Positions 1-8,378 of a stretch of 64,000 bases of DNA are shown piece after piece (the first letter of the stretch is position 1; every line of letters starts with the position of its first letter). The translations under genes and the position numbers were made by a program. The notes under the pieces are model-generated. The model saw nothing but the letters and a program-made list of their open reading frames with translations, was not told the origin of the DNA and did not search any database. Source of the DNA: Verrucomicrobiales bacterium (GTDB taxonomy: Bacteria; Verrucomicrobiota; Verrucomicrobiia; Verrucomicrobiales; DEV007); contig PBSY01000022.1 in the NCBI GenBank assembly GCA_002726915.1, forward strand, positions 1-64,000, read 5' to 3'.

Positions 1-168
1 AAGGGCTTTTTTCTCACCAACGATCTCAGACCGCACAGCTCGAAGACTTTGCGCTCTATCTTTACCAAGGCTAGACTCAGTCAGTCCGAACTCAAAATGA
101 TGCACGGCGTTCTCTCCGCTCTAACCAAGCCGGAGAAAGATCGTTCAATCGGTGACGCTGCTGAGTAA
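1..168 (+). CDS. C-terminal fragment of a TrmJ-like tRNA methyltransferase
   Basis: Frame 1 is open from the window edge to a TAA at 166-168, giving 55 residues whose start lies outside the window. The pattern LRSIFTKARLS..ELKMMHGVLSAL matches what I recall of the C-terminal end of TrmJ-type (SpoU/TrmH superfamily) tRNA 2'-O-ribose methyltransferases, where an R-LF-RA-R segment is followed by E-N-LRG. The catalytic knot is not in the window, so the call rests only on this tail. The gene converges on the ECF sigma gene and the two stop regions overlap by 24 bp, which suggests compact neighbours with mutual antisense ends. An unrelated protein with a similar basic helical tail cannot be excluded. 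Confidence 0.5.
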   Translation, partial: KGFFLTNDLRPHSSKTLRSIFTKARLSQSELKMMHGVLSALTKPEKDRSIGDAAE

Positions 169-765
169 AAGCTGCCCTTCTCCTTTGAGACGATCGTTGA
201 TGGAAGAACGTAAACGTTCCACTCCGCGGCGAATCCGAGCCTTAACAGTCCCGAGGGGGCTATCAATTCGCTCAGCGATTTGCTTTTGTGTCAAACCCTC
301 AAAGTAGGCTAGCTCGATGACTTCGCGCTGGTCAGGAGAGAGAGATACGACGGCTGACTGCAGAACTTGCCGCGCATCTGAACGGTAAAGTATCTCCCGT
401 CCAGTCGTCCGAGCGTCTGGCTTTTCACCTTCGATCTTGGCTTCAAATTTATCGTAGAGAGCGCTTCGGCGCTGCACGCTCCGAACCCGGTCAATCGCGC
501 GATTGCGAGACGTCGTGCAAATCCAAGTGACAAGACTCCCTTTCTGAGAGTGATAGGTGTCAGCTTTTTTCCAAATTGTTGCCAGAACCTCGTTCATGAC
601 ATCCTCAGTATCTTCGTAGTGGTTCAAAACTTTGAAGGCTGTTGAGAAAATTAGTGCCGAATACTTCTGACTAAGTTCGGTAAAGGCGTCTTGTTCTTTG
701 TTGGCAACACGGCGCATTAATTCTGCCTCGGCTTCGCGTTCTAGAGTTCTTTCTGAGTTAGTCAT
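145..765 (-). CDS. ECF-type RNA polymerase sigma factor
   Basis: This 206-residue protein has the two-domain layout of extracytoplasmic-function sigma factors. Region 2 lies at about residues 30-100, with an acidic D-T-EDVMNEV core helix and a basic RNRAIDRVRS end for -10 melting and binding. Region 4 lies at about 135-195, with LSPDQREVIELAYFEGLTQ and a helix-turn-helix ending GTVKARIRRG that should contact the -35 element. The product would direct core RNA polymerase to a small stress or envelope regulon. No anti-sigma gene is adjacent; the gene diverges from a MerR-type regulator 125 bp away, which may control it. The ATG at 765 has no strong Shine-Dalgarno site. Confidence 0.9.
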   Translation of the reverse strand: MTNSERTLEREAEAELMRRVANKEQDAFTELSQKYSALIFSTAFKVLNHYEDTEDVMNEVLATIWKKADTYHSQKGSLVTWICTTSRNRAIDRVRSVQRRSALYDKFEAKIEGEKPDARTTGREILYRSDARQVLQSAVVSLSPDQREVIELAYFEGLTQKQIAERIDSPLGTVKARIRRGVERLRSSINDRLKGEGQLLLSSVTD

Positions 766-795
766 GGTAGTGGTTTTCCGAATGTTTGACTAATA

Positions 796-822
796 CTTGT
801 CCATAAACAAACTCTAGACAAG
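796..822. promoter_or_regulatory. inverted repeat in divergent sigma/MerR promoter region
   Basis: A perfect 6-bp inverted repeat, CTTGTC then GACAAG, is separated by 15 bp in the 125-bp spacer between the ECF sigma gene and the MerR-type gene. MerR-family operators are dyads placed between promoter elements, so an operator role is plausible. Six-bp arms can occur by chance, and no clear -35/-10 pair frames the site. Confidence 0.3.
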
Positions 823-890
823 AGAAAAGTTAAGAAATTTTTCGGACGTTTATTCGCCGGTGATTCGTAACACGGCATAGAGGGATTCGA

Positions 891-1868
891 ATGAGCACGA
901 TGCCAATCACAGAACAATATTACGAAATCAGTGCCGTGGCCCGGATGTCTGGTTTGTCTCCGCACGTCCTGAGAGTCTGGGAAAGGCGTTACAGCGTTGT
1001 AGAACCTAGGCGTAGCGATAATCAACGTCGGCAATATTCGCAGACAGACGTCGACCGACTTGTCCTTTTGAAACGTCTCGTAGACAACGGTCATGCCATC
1101 GGCAGCGTGGCTAATTTAACCATGGATCAGTTGTCGGATCGGATCGAAAAACTATCAGAGACTAGTCCAACAGATGGTTCAGTCGGCTCCAACTCGACAA
1201 ATACTGTACAGAGAATTGGTTTGATCGGGACTTCTATTAGACAGTCGGTTCGCGAGTTGGCTGATGGGGACGGATTACTCAGAATTGTGGGGGAGTTTGA
1301 AGATCTGGACGAGCTTCAGGCGAGCGTCCAAGCGGGATCTATAGAAGTAATTTTTTACGAAAAGGACACCCTTTTCATGGAGGATCTGCCCATCATTCAG
1401 CGGTCGATTGAAACCATTGGAGCAGTTCGGGCCTTTGTGATCTACCGTTTTGCCGAGGGACAGGTTCTTGAATCGACACCGAATAGCGGGATCACCGCGC
1501 TCCGCGCCCCAATTGAGACCGCCGGCATTCAAATGGCTCTCGGTACCCTTGGGGAACCTGTTTCTTCGGGAGATATCCGTGAAATATCTTTTCATGTCGA
1601 CGAAAGCATTCCACCGCGAATGTTTTCTCCGGAGGATTTGATGCGCTTCTCCAAAATTTCACCGGCCCTTCAGTGCGAGTGCCCGCGGCATCTGGCCACC
1701 ATTCTTCGCAGCCTAGTGGCTTTCGAGGAATACAGCAGTAAGTGCGAGAGTAAAAATACCAAAGATGCTGAATTACACGGTTTCCTCCACCTGACGACAG
1801 CCCAGTGCCGCTTCGATATGGAGAAAGCGCTCGCCAAAGTCCTCACTCACGAGGGTATTCGCTACTGA
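891..1868 (+). CDS. MerR-family regulator with non-B12 alpha/beta domain and CxC..H motif
   Basis: The 325-residue protein opens with a MerR winged helix at about residues 11-85 (YEISAVARMSGLSPHVLRVWERRY). The middle, about 106-215, has alternating strands and helices like the cobalamin-binding half of CarH/LitR proteins, but I find no DxHxxG B12-ligand motif. The C-terminal helical part carries C262-x-C264-P-x-H267, C285, H296, H300 and C306, enough to bind a metal. I recall a proteobacterial MerR subgroup with a very similar CECP tail. It diverges from the ECF sigma gene, its most likely target. A second ATG lies 9 bp into the frame. The signal it senses cannot be told from the sequence. 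Confidence 0.8.
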   Translation: MSTMPITEQYYEISAVARMSGLSPHVLRVWERRYSVVEPRRSDNQRRQYSQTDVDRLVLLKRLVDNGHAIGSVANLTMDQLSDRIEKLSETSPTDGSVGSNSTNTVQRIGLIGTSIRQSVRELADGDGLLRIVGEFEDLDELQASVQAGSIEVIFYEKDTLFMEDLPIIQRSIETIGAVRAFVIYRFAEGQVLESTPNSGITALRAPIETAGIQMALGTLGEPVSSGDIREISFHVDESIPPRMFSPEDLMRFSKISPALQCECPRHLATILRSLVAFEEYSSKCESKNTKDAELHGFLHLTTAQCRFDMEKALAKVLTHEGIRY

Positions 1869-1987
1869 ATTTCAGCTCACCGAGTCGACGTCCAAAGGCA
1901 TCGAGGAGGCTCCTCACCTTGGTGGAAAGGCGTTTACTTTCGACAGGATCCATCTAGGGTGCCGATCTGCGGTTTTCGATTCTCCCG

Positions 1988-3784
1988 ATGTCTGTTGAAC
2001 TGACTAGAAATTTCTCAATAATTGCCCACATTGACCACGGGAAAACGACCCTTTCGGATCGTCTCCTTGAGTCGACGCAGACCATTTCTCGCCGTGAGGC
2101 ACAGGATCAACTCCTTGATTCCATGGACCTTGAGAGGGAGCGCGGAATTACGATAAAGTCACACCCAGTGACGATGAGTTACGCTGCGAGTGACGGCGAA
2201 GTTTACCAGCTTAATCTGCTCGATACTCCCGGTCATGTTGATTTTTCGTACGAAGTGAGCCGCAGCCTTGCTGCTTGTGAAGGTGCCTTACTCTTGGTAG
2301 ATGCCGCCCAAGGCGTAGAGGCTCAGACCGTTGCTAACGTTCACCTTGCTCACGAGGCCAACCTTCATGTCATACCTGTGATCAACAAGATTGACCTGCC
2401 CAACGCGGATATCCCAGCTGTTAAGAAACAGCTTGAGGATATCCTCGCCATTCCGGCAGAGGAGGCTATCGAAGCCAGTGCCAAGATGGGGCTCGGTATC
2501 GAAGATATCTTGGAGGCAGTGGTCGAGCGGATACCCGCTCCCTTTGAGCCGAAAGATGAGATACTCCGGGCGTCAGTGTTTGACTCCGTCTTCGACACTT
2601 ATCGTGGGGTGGTCAGTTATGTCCGCGTCATGAGTGGTGAGGTCAAACGCGGCACGGGCATCAAAACGATGGCTACCGGTAAGACCTATGAGGTTAAAGA
2701 GGTGGGGGTATTTACTCCAAAGCAAACGGCCTGCGATTCTCTTAAATCAGGAGACGTGGGCTACCTCATCGCCAACATGAAGACCTCAACCGAGGTCAAA
2801 ATTGGCGATACTATAACTGAGTCCCGCAACCCAGCGTCTCAACCGCTGCCTGGATTCAAGGATATTCAGCCGATGGTTTTCAGCGGCATCTATCCCGTTA
2901 CAACTGACGATTTCGAACAGCTCAAGCTCGCTATGGGTAAGCTGCAGATCAACGACGCAGCTTTCAGTTTTCAGGCTGAAAGCTCGACTGCGTTGGGCTT
3001 TGGGTTTCGCTGCGGATTCCTCGGCCTGCTTCACATGGAAATTGTTCAGGAGCGACTTCGTCGTGAGTTCAACATGGATGTGATTTCGACCTACCCAGGT
3101 GTTGTTTACAAGGTGAAGAAGATGGATGGTGAGGAAATCGAAATCGACAACCCGACCTACCTTCCGGAGCCACAACTGATTGAAGAGATCCTCGAACCTA
3201 CCGTAAAAGCGTACATCATGGTGCCGAACGATTACATCGGCGACATGATGAAATTGGTTGCCGAAAAGCGGGGCCAGCTCGTGAACACGGAGACGCTGGA
3301 TGCCAATCGTGTGCTCCTCACGGCCATCATGCCGCTCAACGAAATCTTGGTCGATTTTAATGACCGTCTTAAGAGCATGACTCGAGGTTACGGCAGCATG
3401 GATTACGAGCATTCCAATTATCAACCCGGCAAGCTGGTGAAGATGGATATGCTCATTGCCGGTGAATCGGTCGACGCTTTCTCGGTTATCGTTCACCGCG
3501 ACAAGGCTGAATCCCGGGGGCGGCAGCTAGCAGCCAAGTTGAAGGATGTGATTCCCCAGCAGCTTTTCGTTGTGGCGATTCAGGCCACCATCGGAGGTAA
3601 AATCATTGCCCGAGAGTCGATCAGTGCGATGCGCAAAAACGTAACCGCGAAGTGTTATGGCGGCGATATATCGCGAAAACGCAAGCTCCTTGAAAAGCAG
3701 AAAGAAGGTAAGAAAAAGATGAAGGCTATCGGTAAGGTGAATATCCCCCAAGATGCCTTCATCAAGGTTCTAAAGACTGACTAA
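1988..3784 (+). CDS. lepA: elongation factor 4 (back-translocating GTPase LepA)
   Basis: At 598 residues this is the usual LepA length. The N-terminal G domain shows G1 AHIDHGKTT, G3 DTPGHVDF and G4 NKID. The protein continues through EF-G-like domains to the LepA-specific C-terminal domain ending in a basic stretch (SRKRKLLEKQKEGKKKMKAIG). EF4 binds ribosomes and remobilises stalled or mistranslocated complexes. The frame is intact. The ATG at 1988 has no obvious Shine-Dalgarno site. lepB follows 40 bp downstream, a lepA-lepB pairing seen in many bacteria, so the two are probably co-transcribed. Confidence 0.98.
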   Translation: MSVELTRNFSIIAHIDHGKTTLSDRLLESTQTISRREAQDQLLDSMDLERERGITIKSHPVTMSYAASDGEVYQLNLLDTPGHVDFSYEVSRSLAACEGALLLVDAAQGVEAQTVANVHLAHEANLHVIPVINKIDLPNADIPAVKKQLEDILAIPAEEAIEASAKMGLGIEDILEAVVERIPAPFEPKDEILRASVFDSVFDTYRGVVSYVRVMSGEVKRGTGIKTMATGKTYEVKEVGVFTPKQTACDSLKSGDVGYLIANMKTSTEVKIGDTITESRNPASQPLPGFKDIQPMVFSGIYPVTTDDFEQLKLAMGKLQINDAAFSFQAESSTALGFGFRCGFLGLLHMEIVQERLRREFNMDVISTYPGVVYKVKKMDGEEIEIDNPTYLPEPQLIEEILEPTVKAYIMVPNDYIGDMMKLVAEKRGQLVNTETLDANRVLLTAIMPLNEILVDFNDRLKSMTRGYGSMDYEHSNYQPGKLVKMDMLIAGESVDAFSVIVHRDKAESRGRQLAAKLKDVIPQQLFVVAIQATIGGKIIARESISAMRKNVTAKCYGGDISRKRKLLEKQKEGKKKMKAIGKVNIPQDAFIKVLKTD

Positions 3785-3824
3785 TTTTACGAGTAATCAA
3801 TCCAGATAACACCCCCCCAAGAAC

Positions 3825-5078
3825 ATGTTTTTTTTCAAGAAGGTGAGCGCAGAAGAGCTGGGCGAGCGACCTCTCGATCGCAAGGGTCGCAAGGAAGGGA
3901 AAGCTCTCATCAAGGGCATCCGAAAATTTCTCCGATATAACGACGATCTCATTGCTGAAAAAAATAAAGAATCGATCTCCGAGAAACGAACTGCCTTTTC
4001 CGAGGCCCTCAGCGATCGCTCATCAAAGCGTAAGGACCTAGAAAAACTGGCCGAAGACCTCACCGAGACCTGCAAAAAGTCAGTCAAGGGCTACAAGACT
4101 TCCGCTTGGAAAGAAAATATCGAGATCATCTTCGTTGCTGTTGTCATTGCAATGGGGATCCGGGCTTATTTTATCCAACAGTTCAAAATTCCAACCGGTT
4201 CGATGCAGCCGACGCTAAACGGGATAATTGCTTATCCAACAGAGGACATGAACCCATTGTCAGAACGTCATGCTCCCTCTGATTACAAGCGCCCTTCGTT
4301 GCCGCAGCGCCTCTGGGATAAGTTCTGGTTTGGTCGCAGTCACGTCGACTGGGTCGTTGATGAGGACGATATCCTGATCCTTAAGCCTGAGAATCTATCC
4401 AGCAAAACGCAATTCTTCTTTTTTCCGCGAACCTTTCTCGTCACTGAGAACGGTCAGAAGTTTAGCGCTCCCGGAACTCAGTCACGGGTTGAGATGCTCT
4501 TAAACCGCAACCTTCAGCCAGTTCGTGGGCGTTCCCTCGTCTTTTCGGTTAAGAAAGGGCAAACGATAGCCAAAGGCTATGTGGACACGGGTGACCAGCT
4601 TGTGGTTAACAAATTTGCCTACCACTGGGTTCTGCCCAAGCGCGATGATATTTATGTCTTTAACACGCAGGGGATCCCGGGTATTCAGCGAAATTTACTC
4701 AACGAGGAGAGGCGAAATGGTATTTCTCCGAGTTGGGCGACCAAGCCACGGCAAGGTTCGCAGCACTACATCAAGCGCCTCGTCGGAGAACCCGGAGACA
4801 CTATCGAAATTCTTGGGCCCGGACTCCTCATTAACGGTAAAGCGCCCACGGAAATGGGTATTCTTCGGGTCATGGCACAGGAGGGCTATTATACAGGATA
4901 TGTTCGACGGGGAATGAGCAAGGTGACTCTGCCAGAAGGCAAGTTCTGGGCAATGGGGGATAACAGCGCTAACAGTTCTGATTCGCGCGACTGGGGCACC
5001 GTGCCCCAGCAGGATATTGTGGGACGGGCAGCCTTCGTCTATTATCCATTCGGGCATCATTTTGGTCCAATTTATTAA
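3825..5078 (+). CDS. lepB: signal peptidase I
   Basis: This membrane serine peptidase removes signal peptides from exported proteins. Residues 1-95 form a long charged cytoplasmic extension. A single transmembrane helix lies at about 99-117 and is followed by the catalytic Ser126 in PTGSMQPT. The general-base Lys317 is in YIKRLVGEPGD, and the conserved GDNSANSSDSRDWG box lies near the C-terminus. At 417 residues it is longer than the E. coli enzyme because of the N-terminal extension and a large insert between the Ser and Lys boxes. It sits between lepA and an isoprenoid gene in a co-directional run. The many exported enzymes in this window would be its clients. Confidence 0.96.
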   Translation: MFFFKKVSAEELGERPLDRKGRKEGKALIKGIRKFLRYNDDLIAEKNKESISEKRTAFSEALSDRSSKRKDLEKLAEDLTETCKKSVKGYKTSAWKENIEIIFVAVVIAMGIRAYFIQQFKIPTGSMQPTLNGIIAYPTEDMNPLSERHAPSDYKRPSLPQRLWDKFWFGRSHVDWVVDEDDILILKPENLSSKTQFFFFPRTFLVTENGQKFSAPGTQSRVEMLLNRNLQPVRGRSLVFSVKKGQTIAKGYVDTGDQLVVNKFAYHWVLPKRDDIYVFNTQGIPGIQRNLLNEERRNGISPSWATKPRQGSQHYIKRLVGEPGDTIEILGPGLLINGKAPTEMGILRVMAQEGYYTGYVRRGMSKVTLPEGKFWAMGDNSANSSDSRDWGTVPQQDIVGRAAFVYYPFGHHFGPIY

Positions 5079-5082
5079 TCCG

Positions 5083-5101
5083 AAAGGAGGCTGAGACATT
5101 G
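5083..5101 (+). promoter_or_regulatory. strong ribosome-binding site fixing a TTG start
   Basis: AAAGGAGG at 5083-5090 lies 8 nt upstream of TTG at 5099. No in-frame ATG occurs nearby and the TTG gives a complete N-terminus for the downstream synthase, so this site decides the start. Confidence 0.7.
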
Positions 5102-5938
5102 GAACTCATCACGGACACCGCCGAAGAAATCGTTCGCCGCAGCGGTTCCAATCTTGCGTTCGCGCTGGCGGTTCTCCCTGCTAGTAAGCGCCGGGATATG
5201 GGGATTTTTTATGCTTTCTGTCGGGTCGTGGACGACCTCGCTGATGATCCGGATCATTCAATCAATGATCGAAAAGAGGGGCTTGATCGCTGGAGAAAGT
5301 TAATCCGCGGGGAGATTGCACAGCCATTGAGGGGAGTTGAAACTGAGTTTGTGGAACTTTGCAACCGCCGCGCGCTCCCTGTCGATGATCTGGAAGCGAT
5401 TGTTACCGGAGTGGAAATGGACCTTGATCCCCGGGAGTTTCAAACTCATGAGGATCTGAAGTGTTACTGTTACCATGTGGCCAGCGCGGTGGGTCTGGTG
5501 AGTATCGAGATATTCGGTTACGAGGATCCCGCCACGAGGGACTATGCTGAGCAACTCGGCTATGCGCTGCAGTGGACCAACATCCTGAGAGATGTCGGCG
5601 AAGATTCACGCGAAGGGCGGGTTTTTCTGCCAAAGGACGCGATGGAGCAGTTTAGTCTGACAACGGAATCTGTGCTCTCTGGTAATCCTGACAAGGAGGC
5701 TTTTTCTCGCCTTATGGAGGACCAAACTAATGTCGCTCGCCGCTTTTATGAATCCGCCACGCGTGCCCTGCCCGAGCAGGATCAAAAATCGATGCGATCT
5801 GCCGAGCTGATGCGTAGAATTTATAGTGCTATCCTCGATCGCATGGAAGCAGACGGGTATAACGTCTTTGAAAAGCGATACCACCTTTCCAAAACCCGCA
5901 TGATAATGGAATTTCTTCGCGCCAAAATTATTGGTTAG
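5099..5938 (+). CDS. squalene/phytoene synthase family protein (HpnC/HpnD-like)
   Basis: The 279-residue protein has both aspartate-rich motifs of trans-isoprenyl head-to-head synthases: DDLADD at residues 45-50 in FYAFCRVVDDLADD, and DVGED in the ILRDVGEDSREGRVFLP region. These bind the Mg-diphosphates of two farnesyl (C15) or geranylgeranyl (C20) donors. The length fits single-domain bacterial HpnC/HpnD or CrtB enzymes. Substrate chain length cannot be read from the sequence, and no hpnE, shc or crtI partner lies in the window. It starts at a TTG with a strong Shine-Dalgarno site, 20 bp after lepB, and the next gene begins 5 bp after its stop, so it is operonic. Confidence 0.88.
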   Translation: MELITDTAEEIVRRSGSNLAFALAVLPASKRRDMGIFYAFCRVVDDLADDPDHSINDRKEGLDRWRKLIRGEIAQPLRGVETEFVELCNRRALPVDDLEAIVTGVEMDLDPREFQTHEDLKCYCYHVASAVGLVSIEIFGYEDPATRDYAEQLGYALQWTNILRDVGEDSREGRVFLPKDAMEQFSLTTESVLSGNPDKEAFSRLMEDQTNVARRFYESATRALPEQDQKSMRSAELMRRIYSAILDRMEADGYNVFEKRYHLSKTRMIMEFLRAKIIG

Positions 5939-5943
5939 TTCGC

Positions 5944-6393
5944 ATGGACTTTGTTCGTTTCAAACATGCCCGATTCTCGGCCCGCCTCCCGGCGAATTTT
6001 CGCTATTCTCTGAGCCATTATTGGATGTACCCCGAAGAAGAAAATGAAGATGTTTGGCGAGTTGGATTTACCAAGTTTGCTACTCGGATGCTCGGAGAAT
6101 TGGTCGAAGCTCGCTACGAAGTCAAGCAAGGCGGCGCCGTCTCTTCGGGACAGCAGATCGGATATGTAGAGGGTTTTAAGGCGGCGAGTGACCTGTTCTG
6201 CGTCGTAGATGGAGCCTTTGAAAGAGGCAATCCGATCCTCGAAGAAGATGCTTGTATTGTTAAGAGTTCACCCTATGTCGACGGTTGGCTCTATTCCGTT
6301 AAGGGCGAACCGGAGGAGAGTAGCGTCGATGTGAATGGCTACGTCGAGCATCTCGGAGTTCTGATCGAGAGAATGCAGCAGGAAGGATATTGA
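5944..6393 (+). CDS. GcvH-like lipoyl-domain protein, stand-alone
   Basis: The protein has 149 residues. VGFTKFATRMLGELVEA matches the GcvH pattern VGIT-A--LGD-V, and the lipoyl-lysine hairpin GYVEGFKAASDLFCVVDG matches V-S-KA-SD-Y-P--G. Lys79 is the predicted lipoylation site. The end, with SPYVDGWLYSVK, also follows the family (NP-G-GWL-K). In the glycine cleavage system H-protein shuttles the aminomethyl group between P, T and L proteins, but gcvP, gcvT and lpd are absent here. It lies 5 bp after the synthase gene and before a CobW-type GTPase. It could be a true H-protein encoded apart from its partners, or a lipoyl carrier with another role. Confidence 0.8.
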   Translation: MDFVRFKHARFSARLPANFRYSLSHYWMYPEEENEDVWRVGFTKFATRMLGELVEARYEVKQGGAVSSGQQIGYVEGFKAASDLFCVVDGAFERGNPILEEDACIVKSSPYVDGWLYSVKGEPEESSVDVNGYVEHLGVLIERMQQEGY

Positions 6394-6460
6394 AACCGGT
6401 TCTTGCTATACAGATTGAATGGAGGTTCGGGGTCCTGCCGGTTTGCGGCCAAATTTGGAC

Positions 6461-6491
6461 GTTGAATCTTCGACGTTGAATGTTGAATGTT
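6461..6491 (+). repeat. heptamer-phased GTTGAAT repeat
   Basis: GTTGAAT occurs at 6461-6467, 6475-6481 and 6482-6488, with a partial unit at 6489-6491, all in one 7-nt phase; the unit at 6468 is diverged. The tract lies directly upstream of the CobW-type gene, so it may occupy the leader of that message. Similar 7-nt-phased GTTGAA-type tracts occur between genes in other verrucomicrobial genomes as I recall them; that is from memory, not a search. Confidence 0.55.
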
Positions 6492-6496
6492 ATCTT

Positions 6497-7624
6497 ATGC
6501 CTTCTTCTTACATCATGGTTGGTGGATTTCTCGGTGCCGGTAAAACCACCCTGATCCAGCGATTTGCCCAATACATCGATGGCAAAGGACATAAGGTTGG
6601 CTTGATCACGAATGACCAAGGAGCGGGCTTGGTGGATTCTATGATTGGCCGATCCAACCAGTTTCCTGTTGAAGAGATCTCGGGAGGGTGTTTCTGCTGC
6701 CGATTTAACTCTCTGATCGATGCTGCGACCTCTTTGGGGGCAGAAAACCGGCCTGATGTGTTCCTTGCGGAGCCGGTTGGGAGCTGTACTGACCTCGTTG
6801 CGACGGTAAGCTTGCCTTTGCAACAGATCTATGGTGACGACTATCGCGTTTCGCCATTAAGTGTTCTCGTTGACCCAGTGCGGGCGGGACAGATTCTGGG
6901 TATCATTGAGGGAAAAAAGTTTTCCGATAACGTAACCTACATTTATCGCAAGCAGCTTGAGGAAGCGGAATTCATTGTGATCAACAAATTGGATTTACTG
7001 GATCCCGAGGGAATCGAAGACCTGCGGGCGGCGTTGGAACGTGAATTTCCGGAAGCCAAGGTGTTCGAGCTGTCAGCTCGTGAAGGCAGCGGTTGCGAGA
7101 AATGGTTCGAAGCAGTGCTCTCTGCCGAAATGAATTCAAAGCGTTTTCTCGATATCGACTACGAGAAATACGGGGAAGGTGAAGCCCTGCTAGGATGGCT
7201 CAACGCAGCTGTCGAAATTAAAAGCGACGGTCGCCGAGTCGATGAATTTGACGGTAACGAGCTTCTCGAGTCTATCGCTGCTGCACTGCGAACAAAGCTC
7301 GAAGAAGCTGGAGCTGAAGTGGCGCATCTTAAGATGACGTTGAATCCATCAGGCGACCCAATGGAGATTGCGGCCATTAATCTTGTGCGGGGTGATTCCG
7401 AACCCGAGCTGTCGCATCGGCTCTATGAACCGCTCGATGAAGGGGAATTGTTGCTGAATATTCGTGCAGAAGTGGACCCCGACACGCTGGAGCGTGCCGC
7501 AGATGCCGGCCTTGAGCAGGCGATTGCGATGGAGGCGTCACTCCTGTTCCGTATCACTCATTTGGAGCATTTCCGCCCGGGTATGCCGACGCCAACTCAT
7601 CGGGTAACACCGGACAACGTATAA
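6497..7624 (+). CDS. CobW/P47K-family G3E GTPase (putative metallochaperone)
   Basis: From ATG 6497 the protein has 375 residues. It shows Walker A GFLGAGKTT (about residues 10-18), the family CxCC metal site in SGGCFCCRF, a DPVRAGQI region and G4 NKLDLLD. CobW-type GTPases deliver Zn, Co or other metals to client enzymes. The C-terminal third is not a clear CobW_C domain and is rich in acidic helices. The frame stays open back to 6419, but that extension runs through the heptamer repeat and is unlikely to be translated. Context is a GcvH-like gene upstream and an ABC permease 19 bp downstream. The metal and client are unknown. Confidence 0.88.
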   Translation: MPSSYIMVGGFLGAGKTTLIQRFAQYIDGKGHKVGLITNDQGAGLVDSMIGRSNQFPVEEISGGCFCCRFNSLIDAATSLGAENRPDVFLAEPVGSCTDLVATVSLPLQQIYGDDYRVSPLSVLVDPVRAGQILGIIEGKKFSDNVTYIYRKQLEEAEFIVINKLDLLDPEGIEDLRAALEREFPEAKVFELSAREGSGCEKWFEAVLSAEMNSKRFLDIDYEKYGEGEALLGWLNAAVEIKSDGRRVDEFDGNELLESIAAALRTKLEEAGAEVAHLKMTLNPSGDPMEIAAINLVRGDSEPELSHRLYEPLDEGELLLNIRAEVDPDTLERAADAGLEQAIAMEASLLFRITHLEHFRPGMPTPTHRVTPDNV

Positions 7625-7643
7625 AAATTTTGGGGAGTGAGTC

Positions 7644-8378
7644 TTGAAGTCTTTTATTAACGCTCTGGTTTCGGTTATCCTCGCCGTGACGTTTTGCTTT
7701 GGATTCTGGGTGATCTTGGACCATGACTATGACTGGTCTGCGATCGCTCCTTACTCCGGCAACTTGTTCTCGGGCTGGCTGGTGACAGTGGGAATCTCGC
7801 TGGCGGCATTGGTGTTGAGCGTGATTGTGGCGGCCGTTCTTACGATCGGTCAGTTGTCATCTCATAGGGTTCCGCGAGTGCTTTCGAGGGCTTATGTAGA
7901 AATCATTCGGGGAACTCCGCTGCTGACCCAGATTCTCATTGGTTACTACCTGATTGCTGATGCTATCGGTTGGGACAGTCGTTTTGGTGTTGGTCTGGTA
8001 ATTCTATCCTGTTTTTCGGGTGCTTACCTGTCCGAGATTTTTCGCGGCGGCATCGAATCTATTTCGAAATCTCAATGGCTCTCAGCTCGGGCGATTGGAC
8101 TGTCGGAAGGACAGACCTACCGTTTCGTGGTGATCCCGCAGGCGATTCGTAGGGTGCTTCCTGCTTCGGCCGGCCAATTTGCCAACCTAATCAAAGATTC
8201 TTCCCTGCTTTTCGTCATCAGCGTACACGAGTTTACAATGCAGGCTCGCGAGGCGAATGCCAACAGTTACGCGACTTTTGAGGCATACCTTCCACTCGTG
8301 ATGGGTTACTTTATCCTGACTTTCCCGATCTCGTTGCTAAGCCGTCACTTGGAGAAACGTTTTTCCTATGAGCATTGA
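7644..8378 (+). CDS. polar amino acid ABC transporter permease
   Basis: The 244-residue inner-membrane protein has about five transmembrane helices. The HisM/GlnP-type signature EIIRGTPLLTQI is present, as is the ATPase-docking EAA loop (ARAIGLSEGQTYRFVVIPQAIRRVLP in outline). The family forms the pore for uptake of amino acids such as glutamine, histidine or cystine. The start is TTG 7644, preceded by a GGGGAGTGAG Shine-Dalgarno-like run. The 3' end overlaps the ATPase gene by 11 bp, so the two are translationally coupled. No periplasmic binding protein gene is next to them, and none is fused to the permease N-terminus. Confidence 0.93.
   Translation: MKSFINALVSVILAVTFCFGFWVILDHDYDWSAIAPYSGNLFSGWLVTVGISLAALVLSVIVAAVLTIGQLSSHRVPRVLSRAYVEIIRGTPLLTQILIGYYLIADAIGWDSRFGVGLVILSCFSGAYLSEIFRGGIESISKSQWLSARAIGLSEGQTYRFVVIPQAIRRVLPASAGQFANLIKDSSLLFVISVHEFTMQAREANANSYATFEAYLPLVMGYFILTFPISLLSRHLEKRFSYEH

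Noticed and set aside
881-900. Sequence resembling a reversed T-arm (GGGATTCGAA)
   Set aside because: No matching stem or acceptor can be built, so not a tRNA.
6419-6496. Upstream start for the CobW-type gene at ATG 6419
   Set aside because: The extension crosses the heptamer repeat and does not resemble the family; ATG 6497 fits.
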